In this document: positions 7,520-15,133 of the stretch, piece by piece
Position numbering within the stretch: position 1 is the stretch's first letter
Layout: each line of letters starts with the position of its first letter
Assembly (NCBI RefSeq): GCF_024718545.1
Contig: NZ_JAMXDB010000003.1
Location: 1-64,000, forward strand
Source of the DNA: Weissella fangxianensis
GTDB lineage: Bacteria; Bacillota; Bacilli; Lactobacillales; Lactobacillaceae
Direction: 5' to 3'
DNA: 64,000 bases
Program-made: the position numbers and the translations under genes
The notes under the pieces: generated by a model
Told to the model about the DNA's origin: nothing
What the model saw: only the letters and a program-made list of their open reading frames with translations
The model's database searches: none

Positions 7520-8995
7520 ATGGCGGATAATCAACAACAGACGGGACATTTAAAGAGAACAATGAAAACCCGTCATCTCTCAATGATTGCATTGGGAGGG
7601 ACGATTGGAACAGGACTGTTTGTTGCATCGGGAGCAACTATTTCTCAGGCAGGACCATTTGGGGCGTTGACTGCTTATGCTGTTATTGGTGTAATGGTTT
7701 ACTTTCTAATGACCAGTTTGGGAGAATTGGCAACTTATATGCCTATTTCAGGTTCATTTTCAGTTTATGCTGACCGTTTCGTTGATCCAGCATTTGGCTT
7801 TGCGATGGGGTGGAACTACTGGTTCAATTGGGCCATTACAGTAGCTGTAGAAGCTGCCACAGTTGGGGTTGTCATGGGGTTTTGGTTACCAAATGTTCCC
7901 AGTTGGATTTGGTCAACGATTGTTTTGGTGTTAATTACAGTGATTAATTTGTTATCAGCTAAGGCTTATGCTGAGACAGAGTTTTGGATGGCTATGATTA
8001 AAGTTACTGCAGTCGTTGCCTTTTTAATTGTTGGATTACTAACTATTTTAGGGATTATGTTTAAGCAACCTGATGTGGTGCATAACCTATCAGCCGGTGG
8101 CAAGCATGGGTTTGTTGGTGGCTTTGGTGGTATTTTGTCAGTGTTTATGGTTGCTGGTTTCTCATTCCAAGGGACTGAGATGGTCGGAATTACAGCTGGT
8201 GAATCAGAAACACCTGAAAAATCAGTGCCAGCTGCTGTAAAGCAGATTTTCTGGCGTATTTTACTATTTTACATTTTATCTATTTTCATTATTGGTGCAA
8301 TTATCTATTACAAGGATCCAAGCTTGTTGCACTCAAGTGAAACAAATATTGCTGTCTCGCCGTTTACTTTGGTATTTAAGTCTGCTGGACTAGCCGCGGC
8401 AGCTTCTATCATGAATGCAGTTATTCTGACAGCAGTTGTATCATCAGCTAATTCGGGGCTTTATGCATCTTCTCGTATGCTTTACTCAATGGCAATAGAT
8501 GGTATGGCACCTAAGATTTTCAAGCGTGTTAATATCCGGACCGGCATTCCAGTTCCTGCCTTATTAGCTACGGTTGCTGTAGGATTATTTACTTACGTTA
8601 CATCGGTATTTGGTCAAGGATTGTACTATTACTTAGTTGCCGCTTCTGGTTTGACTGGTTTTATTGCTTGGATTGGGGTTGCCATCTCGCATTACCGTTT
8701 CCGTCGAGCATTTGTCGCGCAAGGTAAAGATGTTAATAAATTACGTTATAAAGCAAAGTGGTTCCCATTTGGGCCAATTATTGCCTTGGTCTTATCGATT
8801 ATCGTTGTTGTTGGACAGGATACGGCATCATTTAAAGGCTCGATTGGTGACTGGAATTGGCCTGGTATTATCACGACGTACTTAGCTATACCGCTCTTCT
8901 TAGTTTTGTACTTTGGTTATAAAATCAAGCATCATACCAAGTTACGTAAGCTAACAGACGTTGATTTAGATACTAATGCCAGATCATTAGATTAA
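7520..8995 (+). CDS. lysP: Lysine-type amino acid permease (APC superfamily)
   Basis: This 491-residue permease has about twelve transmembrane helices. The N-terminus contains the APC signature HLSMIALGGTIGTGLF, and the mid-region GTEMVGITAGESETPEKSVP is characteristic of the AAT/LysP group of proton symporters. The substrate is assigned to lysine because a lysine riboswitch directly controls the gene; sequence alone would allow a related basic or aromatic amino acid. The ATG follows AGGAGGA at good spacing. The gene is monocistronic with its own terminator. Confidence 0.9.
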   Translation: MADNQQQTGHLKRTMKTRHLSMIALGGTIGTGLFVASGATISQAGPFGALTAYAVIGVMVYFLMTSLGELATYMPISGSFSVYADRFVDPAFGFAMGWNYWFNWAITVAVEAATVGVVMGFWLPNVPSWIWSTIVLVLITVINLLSAKAYAETEFWMAMIKVTAVVAFLIVGLLTILGIMFKQPDVVHNLSAGGKHGFVGGFGGILSVFMVAGFSFQGTEMVGITAGESETPEKSVPAAVKQIFWRILLFYILSIFIIGAIIYYKDPSLLHSSETNIAVSPFTLVFKSAGLAAAASIMNAVILTAVVSSANSGLYASSRMLYSMAIDGMAPKIFKRVNIRTGIPVPALLATVAVGLFTYVTSVFGQGLYYYLVAASGLTGFIAWIGVAISHYRFRRAFVAQGKDVNKLRYKAKWFPFGPIIALVLSIIVVVGQDTASFKGSIGDWNWPGIITTYLAIPLFLVLYFGYKIKHHTKLRKLTDVDLDTNARSLD

Positions 8996-9010
8996 ATAAA
9001 TAAATCACTA

Positions 9011-9041
9011 AGATTAGGACAATTTGTTCTAATCTTTTTTT
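9011..9041 (+). terminator. Intrinsic terminator after lysP
   Basis: AGATTAGGACA (9011-9021) pairs with TGTTCTAATCT (9025-9035), an 11-bp stem with a 3-nt loop and a T-run. Confidence 0.85.
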
Positions 9042-9073
9042 ATATATAAAGAATAAAAATATATTTAAAAATA

Positions 9074-9087
9074 TGATAGCGCTTTAT
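9074..9087 (+). promoter_or_regulatory. Candidate cre site (CcpA operator) upstream of pyk
   Basis: TGATAGCGCTTTAT matches 12 of 14 positions of the catabolite-responsive element consensus TGWAARCGYTWNCW. It lies about 160 bp before pyk, a gene often activated by CcpA in LAB. There is no clear -35/-10 pair to place it against; a possible -10 is TACAAT at 9188-9193. Confidence 0.4.
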
Positions 9088-9247
9088 TACTTAATATAAA
9101 AAGGTTTCTATTTTTAGGGGATAAAAAGTGTTCTACTGATGAAACAAAAGCCGAGTTGAATTTGTATACAAAGAAAGTGATAAATAGTACAATGATTGCA
9201 GATAGATAGAAATAGCAATATCTTTTACTAAGGAGAAGTTTTTAATC

Positions 9248-10672
9248 ATGAAGAAGACCAAGATTGTTTCAACGCTTGGACCAGCCAGCTCTGATGTAGA
9301 GACGATTACAAAGATAATCGAATCTGGTGCAAATGTTGTCCGTTTCAATTTTTCACATGGTGATCATGAGGAACATTTGGGACGAATGAATGCAGTTCGT
9401 GAGGCCGAGAAAGCAGCTGGTAAGAAAGTTGGTTTCTTGCTAGATACAAAGGGTGCTGAGATTCGTACTACTGTACAAGAGCCTGGTAAGATTGAATTTA
9501 ACATTGGTGATGTTGTTCGTATTTCAATGGATTCTTCTATTGAAGGTACGAAAGAGAAGATTGCTGTAACTTATCCTGGTTTGTTTGATGATGTTCATGT
9601 TGGTGGTCATGTCTTGTTTGATGATGGTAAGCTTGACATGGTCATCACTGAGAAAGATGATGCAAACAAGGAATTGGTAACTGAAGTACAAAACCACGGT
9701 ATCTTGGGATCACGTAAGGGGGTTAACGCCCCAGGTGTTGCAATTAACCTACCTGGTATTACTGAAAAGGATGCTGATGATATTCGTTTCGGTTTGAAGA
9801 ATGGTATTCAATATATTGCTGCATCATTTGTTCGTAAGGCTGCTGACGTACTCGAAATTCGTGAATTGTTAACTGAATCACATCACGAAGAAGTTATGAT
9901 TTTCCCAAAGATTGAATCACAAGAGGGAATTGATAACTTTGATGAGATTTTGGAAGTTTCTGATGGACTAATGATTGCTCGTGGAGACATGGGTGTTGAA
10001 ATTCCAGCAGAAAATGTTCCTTTGGTACAAAAGAACTTGATTCGTCGCATGAATGCAGCTGCTAAGCCAGTTATTACAGCTACGGATATGCTTGATTCAA
10101 TGCAAGAGAATCCTCGTCCAACACGTGCGGAAGCATCTGATGTTGCCAACGCTGTGTTCGATGGTACTGATGCCACGATGCTATCGGGTGAATCTGCTAA
10201 CGGTGCTTACCCGGTTGAAGCTGTTGCTACTATGGCTCGTATTGACGAAAAGGCAGAAACATCATTGGCAATGAATGGTCATCATGATGATGATCACTTT
10301 GATACAACTGACGTCACTGAGTCGGTCGCAGCAGCTGTTGCCAACGCTGCTGGTAACTTGGATATTAAGGCAGTTGTTGCTGCAACTAATTCAGGTTACA
10401 CGGCAAAGATGATTTCAAAGTATCGTCCAAATGCTGATATTTTGGCAATCACCTTTACAGAAGGTGTACAACGTATGTTGAACATTTACTGGGGTGTACA
10501 ACCAACCATTGCTGAACCAGTGGGTGACACTGATGCAATGATTGAATCGGCAAAGCGGGAAGCTGTTAAAAACGGTGTTGCAAGTAAGGGTGATACAATC
10601 ATCGTTACTGCAGGTATCCCTGTAACAACTTCAGGTACGACTAATTTGATGACAATTGTTACAATTGACTAA
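9248..10672 (+). CDS. pyk: Pyruvate kinase
   Basis: This glycolytic enzyme (474 aa) converts PEP and ADP to pyruvate and ATP. It begins TKIVSTLGPAS and shows RFNFSHG, the active-site block IMIARGDMGVEIP (here GLMIARGDMGVEIP) and ITATDMLDSM-x-x-NPRPTRAE, the site that coordinates Mg and substrate. It stops after the standard C-domain and lacks the extra PEP-utiliser-like C-terminal domain of many lactobacillus and Bacillus enzymes, consistent with a Leuconostocaceae-type host. The ATG follows AAGGAGAAG. Confidence 0.97.
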   Translation: MKKTKIVSTLGPASSDVETITKIIESGANVVRFNFSHGDHEEHLGRMNAVREAEKAAGKKVGFLLDTKGAEIRTTVQEPGKIEFNIGDVVRISMDSSIEGTKEKIAVTYPGLFDDVHVGGHVLFDDGKLDMVITEKDDANKELVTEVQNHGILGSRKGVNAPGVAINLPGITEKDADDIRFGLKNGIQYIAASFVRKAADVLEIRELLTESHHEEVMIFPKIESQEGIDNFDEILEVSDGLMIARGDMGVEIPAENVPLVQKNLIRRMNAAAKPVITATDMLDSMQENPRPTRAEASDVANAVFDGTDATMLSGESANGAYPVEAVATMARIDEKAETSLAMNGHHDDDHFDTTDVTESVAAAVANAAGNLDIKAVVAATNSGYTAKMISKYRPNADILAITFTEGVQRMLNIYWGVQPTIAEPVGDTDAMIESAKREAVKNGVASKGDTIIVTAGIPVTTSGTTNLMTIVTID

Positions 10673-10689
10673 ATTATATAAATAAAACG

Positions 10690-10735
10690 AATACATCTAA
10701 TAATTGGCATAGCTGATTGTTAGGTGTATTTTTTG
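10690..10735 (+). terminator. Intrinsic terminator after pyk
   Basis: AATACATCTAA (10690-10700) pairs with TTAGGTGTATT (10720-10730) and is followed by TTTTG. Confidence 0.8.
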
Positions 10736-10820
10736 TTTGTTTGTATAAGATGGGCGTTTGAGTTATTTTGTGGTATTCTAAACGTAATTAGAACATAGTA
10801 ATAGTAAATGAGGGATATTC

Positions 10821-11774
10821 ATGAGTTGGCAAAAAATTGTTATAGAGACACAGACTGAGTCGATTGAAGCAATCAGTAATATATTAATGACACATGGTGC
10901 AGAAGGTGTTGAAATTGATGATTCTGCAGAATTAGCACATTATCAACCAGCTGATGCTACCGTGATGATAAAAGAAGAGGATATCGTTCATCGTCTGAGT
11001 GGCGCAGCTGTGATTGGCTATTTTGCGAATGAAATTGATTTACAACCGATGACAGAGACTATTCAGGCAGAAGTTGACCAGTTAGCTGAATTCGGACTAG
11101 ATGCCCATCCAGGTACAGTTAGTGTCCAGTCGGTAGCGGATGCTGACTGGGCAACTGAATGGCAAAAGTACTATCATCCAGTGCGTGTAACACGTCATAT
11201 AACGGTCGTTCCTAAGTGGGAAGAGTATCAGCCAGTGCAATCTGATGAAGAAGTGATTGTTTTAGATCCGGGAATGGCTTTTGGTACTGGAACGCATCCA
11301 ACAACAAAGTTAATGATGCAAGCATTGGAAGTTGTTGTACGTGGTGGGGAATCTGTCATTGATCTCGGAACTGGTTCAGGTGTGTTAGGAATTGCAGCCC
11401 GTTTATTAGGGGCGGACGATATTTTGGGAACAGATATTGATGAAGTTGCCGTAAGATCAGCACAAGGTAATGTTGATTTGAATCCAAAGGCTGCTGACAT
11501 GCAATTGATTGTTAGTGATTTGTTAAAAAATGTTCCTGATAAAAAGTATGATATAGTAATTGCTAATATGCTAGCAGAAGTGTTAGATATGCTGATTCCA
11601 GATGTTACTAATATTTTGCAACCAAATGGTTATCTACTATTATCTGGTATTTATTATGATAAACGTGATCAGATGATCAGTGCATTAACGGCGCAAGGCT
11701 TAGTTGTTGAACAATCAATGAAATTAGGCGATTGGTACGGTATTATTGCAAAATTTAAGAATGAGGATGATTAA
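10821..11774 (+). CDS. prmA: Ribosomal protein L11 methyltransferase
   Basis: This SAM-dependent enzyme (317 aa) methylates ribosomal protein L11. An N-terminal substrate-recognition region is followed by the Rossmann methyltransferase domain with LDPGMAFGTGTHPTT at about 148-162 and the SAM loop DLGTGSGVLG at 181-190; ANMLAEVL matches motif IV. The start follows GAGGGAT. Its stop overlaps the rsmE start by one base, the common prmA-rsmE pairing in Firmicutes. Confidence 0.95.
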   Translation: MSWQKIVIETQTESIEAISNILMTHGAEGVEIDDSAELAHYQPADATVMIKEEDIVHRLSGAAVIGYFANEIDLQPMTETIQAEVDQLAEFGLDAHPGTVSVQSVADADWATEWQKYYHPVRVTRHITVVPKWEEYQPVQSDEEVIVLDPGMAFGTGTHPTTKLMMQALEVVVRGGESVIDLGTGSGVLGIAARLLGADDILGTDIDEVAVRSAQGNVDLNPKAADMQLIVSDLLKNVPDKKYDIVIANMLAEVLDMLIPDVTNILQPNGYLLLSGIYYDKRDQMISALTAQGLVVEQSMKLGDWYGIIAKFKNEDD

Positions 11775-12514
11775 TGCAGAGATATTTTTTAGATGAAGTG
11801 CCTACTGGTGAAGAATTTCAATTACCAGAAAACGTCGCACATCATTTTATAACTGTTTTGCGAAGTCACGAGGGTTCTCAGGCAGAATTTGTATTACCAA
11901 ATCGACAGGAAATTATTATTGCTAAAGTCGTAAGATTTGAACATGATTATCCAATTATGGCGATTGTTTCACGACAAGAGTCTCACGTTGAATTACCAGT
12001 TGATACAACAATTGTTATTGGATTATCTAAAGGTGATAAACCTGAATTGGTTGTTCAAAAGGCAACAGAGTTAGGCGTTCATCATATTATCATTGTTGAG
12101 ACAGCCTGGTCGGTTGTTCATTGGGGTCAGAAAGCGGCAAAGAAAATTACCCGTTTGAATAAAATAGCGACTTCAGCAGCTGAACAAGCTCATCGACTAC
12201 GGATACCAGATGTCAGTTACGTTGCATCACTAGTAGATCTAGAGGTTGATAGTACAGTAAAATTGGTGGCTTGGGAAGAAAGTGCTAAGCAAGGGGAAAC
12301 TAGTCAATTGGTTCAACAATTAAATAGATTGCAACCTGCTGATTCCGTTAGTTTCTTATTTGGCCCGGAAGGTGGTTTGTCTTCACAAGAAGTTGATGCA
12401 TTAGTAGAACAGGGATTTGTGCCGGTAGGATTAGGGCCTCGTATTTTGAGAGCTGAGACAGCGCCATTATATGCTTTGAGTACTTTGAGTTATGTTATAG
12501 AATTAAATATATAG
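11774..12514 (+). CDS. rsmE: 16S rRNA (uracil1498-N3)-methyltransferase
   Basis: This SPOUT-class methyltransferase (246 aa) modifies U1498 of 16S rRNA. An N-terminal PUA-like RNA-binding region is followed by the knotted SAM-binding core: LSKGDKPELVVQKATELGV in the middle and FLFGPEGGLS with LGPRILRAETA near the C-terminus, both diagnostic of RsmE. It is translationally linked to prmA and followed 21 bp later by a small membrane protein gene. Confidence 0.95.
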   Translation: MQRYFLDEVPTGEEFQLPENVAHHFITVLRSHEGSQAEFVLPNRQEIIIAKVVRFEHDYPIMAIVSRQESHVELPVDTTIVIGLSKGDKPELVVQKATELGVHHIIIVETAWSVVHWGQKAAKKITRLNKIATSAAEQAHRLRIPDVSYVASLVDLEVDSTVKLVAWEESAKQGETSQLVQQLNRLQPADSVSFLFGPEGGLSSQEVDALVEQGFVPVGLGPRILRAETAPLYALSTLSYVIELNI

Positions 12515-12535
12515 TAATGAAATAGGAGTTTTTAT

Positions 12536-12916
12536 ATGAAAAGGTTTAATAAAACTTTTGATTGGCGTTTTTGGATTTTAATGCCGATTTTTGGCATTCT
12601 TTTTCCATATGTCATTAACTTGACGAAACTAACCGCTAATTTCAAAATTATCGTATTACTTTTTATTATCAATATGATATTTAGTGTTATTGCTGGTCGT
12701 TTTCTGCGTCATACAGGTGCCTTTTGGGTGTTGTTACTGGTTTGGCCAATCGTATTCTTAATTTCGGTTTGGCTACACATAAATTCGATGTTTTATGGCT
12801 ATTATCTTGCTTTGTTGTATTTGATTTTAGAAGTTTTTGCATTTACTAGTGGCCAAGAAGAAGAACTCGATATTGATAAGCAAATTCCAGTTGATGGTGG
12901 CTTTAGTGAAGTGTAA
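12536..12916 (+). CDS. Small four-helix membrane protein of unknown function
   Basis: I do not recognise this 126-residue protein. It has a basic N-terminus, four predicted transmembrane segments (roughly residues 12-30, 36-54, 60-78 and 84-103) and an acidic cytoplasmic-like tail ending PVDGGFSEV. AATAGGAG lies upstream of the ATG. It is the third gene of the prmA-rsmE operon and precedes that operon's terminator. No catalytic motif is visible. Confidence 0.75.
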   Translation: MKRFNKTFDWRFWILMPIFGILFPYVINLTKLTANFKIIVLLFIINMIFSVIAGRFLRHTGAFWVLLLVWPIVFLISVWLHINSMFYGYYLALLYLILEVFAFTSGQEEELDIDKQIPVDGGFSEV

Positions 12917-13001
12917 GGGCATTATTTATAATAATTAGTTGTTGGTGTTTTGACATATAAATAGCCGGAAGTTACAAGCTTATAATTAATCTGCCTTAAG
13001 T

Positions 13002-13037
13002 AAAAGGAGTTTGGGAAAGTATCCCAAACTCCTTTTT
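13002..13037. terminator. Strong bidirectional terminator before the dcw cluster
   Basis: AAAAGGAGTTTGGGA (13002-13016) pairs over 15 bp with 13022-13036, with a T-run on one side and an A-run on the other. It separates the prmA operon from mraZ. Confidence 0.88.
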
Positions 13038-13191
13038 CATTTTCAATGCCCACTTTTCCCCACCGTTTTTGATGAATCAATTGGTGTTCAGTTTGTTGTT
13101 AAAATTACGCATAATTGTAAACTTTATGTTAAAAAAGTCACTATATACCGATACGTCGGTCTTCTTAACAATAAATGTTTAAAAAAACAAG

Positions 13192-13235
13192 GTGGTAATG
13201 GGTGGGGAAAGGTGGTTGAAAGTGGGATATTGTGG
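13192..13235 (+). promoter_or_regulatory. MraZ operator array: five GTGG boxes at 10-bp period
   Basis: GTGG occurs at 13192, 13202, 13212, 13222 and 13232, an exact 10-bp phasing over five copies, about 85-125 bp before mraZ. MraZ is known to repress its own operon by binding direct repeats with a TGGG/GTGG core at this helical spacing. A -35-like TTGAAA at 13216-13221 lies inside the array, but no convincing -10 is seen at normal spacing. The rest of the 13038-13317 gap holds only a small palindrome at 13147-13160. Confidence 0.8.
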
Positions 13236-13317
13236 TAAATTAAATGTATTGAATTGTCGAATAGATTGGTGAGTTGTTATTGTGACATGTCGAAATTTAG
13301 AGAGGGGGAATTAGCTG

Positions 13318-13752
13318 ATGTTCATGGGAACGTATCAACATACATTAGATACAAAAAATCGGCTAATTATTCCGGCTAAGTTTCGAAACCAGTTAGGTGA
13401 ATCTTTTGTAATCACCCGATGGATGGATCATTCATTACGTGCCTATACCCTTGAAGGGTGGCAAGACTTTTCAAAAAAGATTAATGCGTTGCCTGAAACT
13501 AACTCAAAAGCACGTCAATTTAAGCGCTTTGTTTTTGGTGGTGCGATTGAAGTTGAATTTGATAAACAAGGACGTATTAACCTGTCACAAACATTACGTG
13601 ATTATGCAAAAATTGAAAAAAATGTAACTGTTTTCGGTCTTGGGGACACAACCTTCGAATTATGGAGCACTGAGAAGTGGCAGGCTTATGAAAATGAAAC
13701 TGCAGAAAACTTCGACGATATTGCGGATGGTTTAGAAGAACTAGGATTTTAA
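13318..13752 (+). CDS. mraZ: Transcriptional regulator MraZ
   Basis: MraZ (144 aa) is a DNA-binding protein of the AbrB/MazE-like double-wing fold that controls the dcw operon. It opens MFMGTYQHTLDTKNRLIIP, the diagnostic first repeat, with a second repeat around FDKQGRINL; the DxKxR signature is present in both (DTKNR, DKQGR). Each subunit of the ring-shaped oligomer can contact one of the repeat boxes seen upstream. The ATG follows GAGAGGGGG. It is the first gene of a cluster extending to divIVA. Confidence 0.96.
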   Translation: MFMGTYQHTLDTKNRLIIPAKFRNQLGESFVITRWMDHSLRAYTLEGWQDFSKKINALPETNSKARQFKRFVFGGAIEVEFDKQGRINLSQTLRDYAKIEKNVTVFGLGDTTFELWSTEKWQAYENETAENFDDIADGLEELGF

Positions 13753-13788
13753 TGGCTTCATATTAGATTGAAAGGAACTTAAATACCG

Positions 13789-14733
13789 ATGACGGAGTTT
13801 AAACACGTAACAGTATTATTAGAAGAAGCAATTAATGGCTTAAATGTTAAACCAGATGGTGTCTATGTTGATGCAACATTAGGCGGTGGTGGCCATTCTA
13901 AATTATTAGCTAGTCGATTGGATCATGGTAAATTATGGTCTTTTGATCAAGACGTTACGGCGATTAAATATAATGAAACCCATCTGGCGGATGAATTAGA
14001 AGCTGGCAAAGTTGCATTCATTCAGACTAACTTTCGTCATTTACATGATGCGCTAGTTGAGCAGAATGTCTCAGCAATTGACGGTATTGTTTATGATTTG
14101 GGTGTCTCTTCACCACAGTTTGATGATGGTCAACGTGGTTTCTCATACAAGTATGATGCGCCGCTAGATATGCGTATGAATCAGTCACAAGCATTAAATG
14201 CAAGAACAGTTGTCAATGAGTGGTCATTTCATGAGTTGATGCGGATCTTTTCACGTTATGGTGAGGAGAAGTTTGCAAAACAAATTGCAAGAAAAATTGA
14301 ACGTGAACGAGAAATAAAGCCAATTGAAACGACATTTGATTTAGTTAATATCATTAAGGAAGCTATTCCAGCAGCAGCGAGAAGAAAAGGTGGACATCCA
14401 GCGAAGCCTACTTTTCAAGCGATTAGAATTGCTGTGAATGATGAATTAGGAGCAGTAGAAGAGTCTTTGGCACAGGCCTTGGAGATGTTGAATGTCCATG
14501 GTCGGATTGCGGTAATCACCTTCCACTCACTTGAAGATCGACTTGTTAAGACGATGTTTAAAGAAAAGGTAACGATACCTGATTTACCTTCAGGTTTACC
14601 AGTTATTCCAGAAGAAATGAAACCAGATTTCAAATTGGTTGTTCGAAAACCAATTTTGCCATCAGATGAAGAACTAGCCAATAATAGACGTGCACATTCT
14701 GCCAAACTACGAATTATAGAACGTATCAAGTAA
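13789..14733 (+). CDS. rsmH: 16S rRNA (cytosine1402-N4)-methyltransferase
   Basis: RsmH (314 aa, formerly MraW) methylates C1402 of 16S rRNA. It shows [10 protein letters not shown] at the N-terminus, the SAM loop [10 protein letters not shown] near residues 28-37, [16 protein letters not shown], and the C-terminal ITFHSLEDR with N-x-RAHSAKLR, all family signatures. Second gene of the dcw cluster, AAAGGAAC upstream. Confidence 0.97.
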   Translation: MTEFKHVTVLLEEAINGLNVKPDGVYVDATLGGGGHSKLLASRLDHGKLWSFDQDVTAIKYNETHLADELEAGKVAFIQTNFRHLHDALVEQNVSAIDGIVYDLGVSSPQFDDGQRGFSYKYDAPLDMRMNQSQALNARTVVNEWSFHELMRIFSRYGEEKFAKQIARKIEREREIKPIETTFDLVNIIKEAIPAAARRKGGHPAKPTFQAIRIAVNDELGAVEESLAQALEMLNVHGRIAVITFHSLEDRLVKTMFKEKVTIPDLPSGLPVIPEEMKPDFKLVVRKPILPSDEELANNRRAHSAKLRIIERIK

Positions 14734-14754
14734 AAATGATGGAGGAAGCCCACT

Positions 14755-15132
14755 ATGGATGGATTGCCCAAGTACAACAATAGTAATGTTGTAACAAAAC
14801 AAATTAGTCGCCCAAAGACAAATGCGAGACACAAAACTGTCAAAAATGTGAAAATGGTTAAACCTAAGTGGGATACAATCGATTTCATGATGGTTGGCGC
14901 AGCGGTTCTAACGGTTATCGTTATGGCCTTTTTAGTCATTTTTATGGCCAATAAGAGTGCAACAGCGAATACGCAGTTGTCGACGACATCAGCACAGTTG
15001 GAACAAGTTCGCGATAAGAATAATGACTTGAAGCAGGAAGTTAGTGATTTATCTAATCCGGATCGGTTGAATAAGATTGCTGAAAAGAATGGACTAACAC
15101 TCAATAATCAAAATATAAGGAACGTAAAGTAG
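14755..15132 (+). CDS. ftsL: Cell division protein FtsL
   Basis: This is a 125-residue bitopic protein: a basic cytoplasmic N-terminus of about 45 residues, one transmembrane helix (about 42-64) and an extracellular coiled-coil region rich in Q, N and D ending with LNKIAEKNGL, the usual FtsL/DivIC-like end. It forms the divisome subcomplex with FtsQ/DivIB and DivIC. Assignment relies on topology and on its invariant place between rsmH and the class B PBP, since FtsL primary sequence is poorly conserved. Confidence 0.9.
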   Translation: MDGLPKYNNSNVVTKQISRPKTNARHKTVKNVKMVKPKWDTIDFMMVGAAVLTVIVMAFLVIFMANKSATANTQLSTTSAQLEQVRDKNNDLKQEVSDLSNPDRLNKIAEKNGLTLNNQNIRNVK

Positions 15133-15133
15133 C

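Noticed and set aside
13011-13238. Plus-strand 75-codon open frame before mraZ
   Set aside because: It begins inside the terminator hairpin and ends in the MraZ box array. The position is explained by regulatory DNA and the peptide has no family features.
14415-15104. Minus-strand 229-codon open frame opposite rsmH and ftsL
   Set aside because: It lies wholly antisense to two well-supported genes, and shows no recognisable domain and no credible start context.
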